From BQOK01 sp048388525 (lineage in GTDB: Bacteria; Bacillota; Clostridia; Oscillospirales; Ruminococcaceae): a DNA stretch of 64,000 bases. The position numbers were made by a program, and so were the translations under genes. The notes below the pieces were generated by a model, which was not told the origin of the DNA, made no database searches, and saw only the letters and a list, made by a program, of their open reading frames with translations. Below, piece by piece: positions 58,896 to 64,000 of the stretch (within the stretch, counting starts at the first letter, position 1; each line of letters opens with the position of its first letter). Where the stretch lies: contig NZ_DBGCTQ010000038.1 of the NCBI RefSeq assembly GCF_048388525.1, positions 62,001 to 126,000 on the forward strand. Direction: 5' to 3'.

Positions 58896-58924
58896 TTGAA
58901 AAGCTCGCCCTAATATTGTATAAT
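58896..58924 (+). promoter_or_regulatory. Orphan plus-strand promoter with palindrome
   Basis: TTGAAA and TATAAT are spaced 17 bases. The -10 sits inside AATATT-gtat-AATATT (58912-58927). The only gene downstream on either strand at this place is the minus-strand cystatin-like gene, so a plus transcript would run antisense to it. It may be chance. Confidence 0.35.
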
Positions 58925-58990
58925 ATTGGTCATAAAGCCTTTTTATTCTCTATTTGTCATTTCCATTCCATTGCATTTTGCCGCGCGTGC

Positions 58991-59257
58991 TCACGCGTTC
59001 AGCTCGGCAATGTGGGTGATGACGGCCGGTTCCGTTTTTTCCAGCGGCACAAAAATGGTGACCACCGCCAAAAAGTCGCGGGGCGGCCGGGTCACAGAGG
59101 TGGCGTTGCACAGGAATTTATAATTGGTTCCGGCAACCAGTTGGGCAGCCACGGCGAACGGCTCGTACTCCACCCCCTGCAGGGTCACGGTCTCCTTAAA
59201 CAGCTCCGCGTCTTCGGGCTCCAGTGCGCGGAATTTGCTCCAGCCTCCACATAACAT
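58991..59257 (-). CDS. Small cystatin-like protein
   Basis: 88 residues, no signal peptide. The block FAVAAQLVAGTNYKFLCNAT contains QLVAG, the QxVxG signature of the cystatin (cysteine protease inhibitor) fold. The alternating strand pattern after it (FLAVVTIFVPL, AVITHIAELN) fits a cystatin-like sheet, but the PW second hairpin of classical cystatins is absent. ATG at 59257 follows AAGGAAGGATCCCT. Transcribed alone, opposite to the LytTR operon. Inhibitor function is inferred from the motif only. Confidence 0.7.
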   Translation of the reverse strand: MLCGGWSKFRALEPEDAELFKETVTLQGVEYEPFAVAAQLVAGTNYKFLCNATSVTRPPRDFLAVVTIFVPLEKTEPAVITHIAELNA

Positions 59258-59460
59258 AGGGATCCTTCCTTTCCATTCTGATGAAAATGAGCGGGCGCCC
59301 CGCCGCGGCCGCGCCGGGAGCCCTTCAAACCTGCAACGGATCCGTTTTTCTGTAATCAGGATACCACGCCGCGCCCGGCCCTTTCAAGCAAATGGCACGA
59401 GCCGCCGTTTTTTGGCTTCAAGCGGCCCCCCTTTTCAAAACAAAACCGAGGTGAAACAAA

Positions 59461-60195
59461 ATGACCGTTGCCATCGTGGACGACGATGCCGCCGACTGCC
59501 TGCGCAGCGTCGAATGGACCCGCCGCTATTGGGGCGGGCGGGGGGAGCGGGATCCCCTTTATATCCAAACTTTTTCCAGCGGGAACGAGTTTCTTGCAGC
59601 GCTGGCTCACGGGCGTTTCTCCCTTGTGCTGCTGGACTGCTGCATGCCCGGCACAGACGGCCTTGCCACCGCGCGGGCGCTGCGCGCCCTGGACGGGGAG
59701 GCGGTGGTGATCTTTACCACCGCCAGCTGCGATTATGCGGTGGACGGCTACAGCGTGGAGGCGGCGGGGTATCTGGTAAAGCCCTACTCCTTCGAGGCGT
59801 TTGCCCTCGCTCTCGACCGCGCCCGGCCCCGCCTGGTCCGGCAGCGGCCCTTTTTGCTGGTGCCCGCCGCCGGGGGCGAAGCGCAGGTCCTGGTGGAGGA
59901 GCTTGTGTACTGCGACGCCGACAAGCATTATTCCCAGCTTCATCTGGCCGGGGCGCGGCCGCTGCGGGTGCGCATCAGCTTTTCCGCCCTGCTGCGCCTG
60001 CTGGCGCCCTATCCCCAGTTCCTTTTTTGTTACCGCGGCTGCGCGGTCAACCTGGCCCATGTGCGCAGGGCGGAGGAGCTTGCTTTTTTAATGGACACCG
60101 GCGAACGGGTGCCCTTCCGCCGCAAAGAGCGCGCAAAGCTGCTGCGCCAATACGAGGATTATCTGTTTGAAAAAGCAAGGAGGGAACACCCATGA
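59461..60195 (+). CDS. LytTR family response regulator
   Basis: 244 residues. The receiver domain (1-115) has VDDDA and D59 in LVLLDCCMPG. The LytTR DNA-binding domain follows (about 135-240; VEELVYCDADKHYSQLHL and FLFCYRGCAVNLAHVRRAEE). ATG at 59461 follows GAGGTGAAACAAA. Its stop overlaps the kinase ATG (ATGA). AgrA-like in layout. The nearest visible targets are unknown. Confidence 0.92.
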   Translation: MTVAIVDDDAADCLRSVEWTRRYWGGRGERDPLYIQTFSSGNEFLAALAHGRFSLVLLDCCMPGTDGLATARALRALDGEAVVIFTTASCDYAVDGYSVEAAGYLVKPYSFEAFALALDRARPRLVRQRPFLLVPAAGGEAQVLVEELVYCDADKHYSQLHLAGARPLRVRISFSALLRLLAPYPQFLFCYRGCAVNLAHVRRAEELAFLMDTGERVPFRRKERAKLLRQYEDYLFEKARREHP

Positions 60196-61496
60196 CAGCG
60201 GCCCGCTGGGGTGAACTGGCGCTCTATGAAATATTCGAGGTATTTCCCTTTGCCCTGCTCACGGCGGCGGCGTTCCGCCGGCAGCTGCGCACGGCAGGGG
60301 CGGTGGCGGCAGGCGTTGCCGTCCTGTATCTTTTGGGGCTTCTGCGGCGCTTTGCAGCCCTTGGCGGGGCGCCGGAAACGGCGCTTTCCATCCTGTGGAT
60401 CGGGGTCTATCTGGCCGTGTGCAAATTCACGGTCCGGGCAAGCCTGCAAAAGCTGCTGTTCATTCTGCTCTCGGTGCTGAATTACGCCAGCCTCAACGCG
60501 CTCATTTCCAGTTTTTTGGGGCAGCTGCTGTTTGCCCGGCAGCTGCAGGCCTTCCCCTATTGCTTCGGGGCCAGCGCTGTTTTGTTCCTTTTGTTTCTCG
60601 GCACGCTTCCGCCCGCCCTGTGGTTTGCGGTGCGGCGGATCGAGCCGGTCATGCATTCCGGGGAAAACGAGGCGGCGTGCCGCTTTTTGTGGCTGGTGCC
60701 CGCTGTTTTTTGTGTGTTTTTCTACTATAGCCTTTATGCCGGCGGCGGCCTGCTCAGCTTTGCGGGCAGCCCTTCCAATTTCCTTTACGCGCTTGCCGTG
60801 GGCCTGGGCGGGCTGTTCGTGCTGTTTTTGACCATCCGCATGCTGGAGCAAAGCGAGCTGGCGCTGCACCTGCGCACCGAAAATTACCAGCTCGCGCTGC
60901 AATCCCTCCGCTTTCAGTCCCTGCAGACCCGCATGGAGGAGACGCGCCGCGCCCGGCATGACCTGCGCCAGTGCGCGGCGCTGCTGGAGGCGTACCTCCG
61001 CACCGGCGACACGGCGGGCCTGGAGCGCTTTGTGCAGCAATACCTTCGTGCCATGCCGCCGGACCTGCCCCTGGTCTTCACCCATCACCCCGCGCTGAAC
61101 GCGCTGCTCACCTATTATGCCGGGCTTGCCGCGGCCCAGGGCGCCACATTGGACGCGCAGGTGGATTATCCGCTGCCCGGCCCTTTGCCGGATCCCGATC
61201 TGGCAATGCTGTTCGGCAACCTTTTGGAGAATGCAGTGGAGGCCTGTGCCCGGCAAACAGGCTGCGGGTGCATCCATCTCACCGTTCGGCGCGAACAGGC
61301 GGCCCTGGTCATTCTGGCCGACAACCCCTGCCCTGTACCCCCTGTGCCCCAGGGGGACCACTTCCGTTCTTCCAAGCGGGAGGGCGAGGGGATCGGCGTG
61401 CTCTCTATCCGGCGCATTGCCGGGCAGTACGGCGGCACGGCGCGGTTCGAGCACCGGGAGGGGCGGTTTTGGGTCTCGGTGCTGCTGAACCCCTGA
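60192..61496 (+). CDS. GHKL-domain sensor histidine kinase (AgrC-like)
   Basis: 434 residues. Six to seven N-terminal helices (to about residue 225) are followed by a coiled coil and the kinase region. The phosphorylated histidine is H256 in RRARHDLRQ and the ATP-site N box is LFGNLLENAVEAC. It is coupled to the LytTR regulator upstream by an ATGA overlap. The many-helix sensor resembles peptide-sensing AgrC, but no AgrB or AgrD is in this window, so the signal is unknown. Confidence 0.9.
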   Translation: MTAARWGELALYEIFEVFPFALLTAAAFRRQLRTAGAVAAGVAVLYLLGLLRRFAALGGAPETALSILWIGVYLAVCKFTVRASLQKLLFILLSVLNYASLNALISSFLGQLLFARQLQAFPYCFGASAVLFLLFLGTLPPALWFAVRRIEPVMHSGENEAACRFLWLVPAVFCVFFYYSLYAGGGLLSFAGSPSNFLYALAVGLGGLFVLFLTIRMLEQSELALHLRTENYQLALQSLRFQSLQTRMEETRRARHDLRQCAALLEAYLRTGDTAGLERFVQQYLRAMPPDLPLVFTHHPALNALLTYYAGLAAAQGATLDAQVDYPLPGPLPDPDLAMLFGNLLENAVEACARQTGCGCIHLTVRREQAALVILADNPCPVPPVPQGDHFRSSKREGEGIGVLSIRRIAGQYGGTARFEHREGRFWVSVLLNP

Positions 61497-61660
61497 GCCC
61501 GCTTTGGGGGCGGGGGCGGAGCGCAGCTTTTCATACGATCTGCGTCGCCTGTCCAAAAGGGGCTGGCGCGCCGCGCAGGTTTGGGGTAAAATAAAAAACA
61601 GCCTCCGCTTCGCTGCGGCGCAATAAAAACTTTGCCCTTTTGCCGAAAGGAGCCGCTGCC

Positions 61661-63481
<1,821 letters not shown>

Positions 63482-63572
63482 CCTCGCTTTGCCGCGGCCG
63501 CGCGCATTCCGCTTTTGCGGTGTGCATGCGGCCGCTTTTGTTCCCTCCTGCCGCGGTGTTCCCAAAAAATCA

Positions 63573-63639
63573 TTTGAACTTCAAAACAGCTTGACAAATG
63601 CAGCCGGCCGCGCTAAAATCAGTTTGTTTGAACTTCAAA
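63573..63639 (+). promoter_or_regulatory. Promoter flanked by two FabT-type operators
   Basis: -35 TTGACA (63591-63596) and -10 TAAAAT (63614-63619) are 17 bases apart. The palindrome TTTGAAcTTCAAA occurs twice, just upstream of the -35 (63573-63585) and after the -10 (63627-63639), centres 54 bases apart. The layout fits autorepression by the MarR/FabT protein that starts at 63670. Confidence 0.8.
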
Positions 63640-63669
63640 ACTTCATACAGCAGGGAGGCGATTCAAACC

Positions 63670-64000
63670 ATGACCCCAGCGGAACAAAAAATCAACCACT
63701 TTTTGGTGGATGTTTTCAACGACGTGCTGCACCTGGAAGAGGACAGCATTGCCAAAGGCCCTTATAAAAACCTTTCCGTCAGCGAGATGCACGTGCTGGA
63801 GGCGGTGCAAAACGGCGAGCGGGCCGAAACCATGAGCGAGCTTGCGGCCCGTCTGCGGGTCACAGCCAGCACCCTGACCGTCGCGGTAAAGACCCTGGAA
63901 CAAAAAGGCTTCCTTCTGCGCCTGCGCGACAGCGCCGACAAGCGCAAGGTCACCGTGCAGCTGACCGGCATGGCCGAGGGCGCGCTCGCCTGCCACGCTG
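63670..64000 (+). CDS. MarR family regulator, FabT-like, cut by window end
   Basis: 110 residues are visible. INHFLVDVFNDVLHLEEDSIAK at the N-terminus, SVSEMHVLEAV and the helix-turn-helix MSELAARLRVTASTLTVAVKTLEQKGF match clostridial FabT-like regulators of fatty acid synthesis genes. The wing LRLRDSADKRKVTVQLT follows. ATG at 63670 follows GGGAGGCG. The gene probably heads a fab operon beyond the window (family knowledge). Its promoter has two TTTGAA-type operators. Confidence 0.85.
   Translation, partial: MTPAEQKINHFLVDVFNDVLHLEEDSIAKGPYKNLSVSEMHVLEAVQNGERAETMSELAARLRVTASTLTVAVKTLEQKGFLLRLRDSADKRKVTVQLTGMAEGALACHA

Overview
The window looks like chromosome from a GC-rich, low-oxygen Firmicute, most likely a gut-type member of Clostridia/Oscillospirales. 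This rests on AGGAGG-type ribosome binding sites, an ispH-rpsA fusion gene, a T-box leader, CUT1 sugar ABC systems without their own ATPase, and YesMN-like and LytTR two-component systems. The genus cannot be fixed from the sequence. I saw no tRNA, rRNA, insertion sequence, integrase, CRISPR array or replication origin.

Layout, left to right. (1) 1-1833: minus-strand deoC (cut by the window edge) coupled to a 48-residue membrane peptide, and a KdgT-type permease. (2) 1906-12721: a long minus-strand run of tightly packed genes. It starts with six surface-glycan-like genes (epimerase, TIM-barrel, two GT2 glycosyltransferases, an FAD enzyme and a polytopic membrane protein). It runs by stop/start overlap into baiN-like, cmk, plsC and ispH-rpsA. 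(3) 12867-18012: an alpha/beta hydrolase-DUF3781 fusion coupled to a MATE exporter, and a P-type Ca2+ ATPase. (4) 18204-20210: an AraC-type response regulator, then a MarR-flavodoxin pair with a duplicated operator.

(5) 20399-29593: a sugar locus with two permeases, a binding lipoprotein, a sensor kinase, a phosphohexomutase and a GH94 phosphorylase that reads like N,N'-diacetylchitobiose phosphorylase. Together these suggest import and phosphorolysis of chitobiose. (6) 29871-38989: a MerR regulator with a serine hydrolase, a decayed zinc-ribbon gene with a 54-bp tandem repeat, an NSS-family transporter, a GH25 muramidase, a DUF3810 metalloprotease-like protein and a DUF6709-like membrane protein.

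(7) 39068-52787: an alpha-galactoside locus. One minus operon carries a binding lipoprotein, two permeases and alpha-galactosidases of three unrelated families (GH4, GH97, GH36). A divergent histidine kinase/response regulator pair shares its control region, which holds a 13-bp inverted repeat. (8) 53086-64000: a YDG/Ig-like surface protein, a BASS transporter and ilvD behind an isoleucine-type T-box, a cystatin-like small protein, a LytTR/GHKL two-component system, glgB, and the start of a FabT-like MarR gene flanked by two TTTGAAcTTCAAA operators. The last gene probably opens a fatty-acid synthesis cluster beyond the window.
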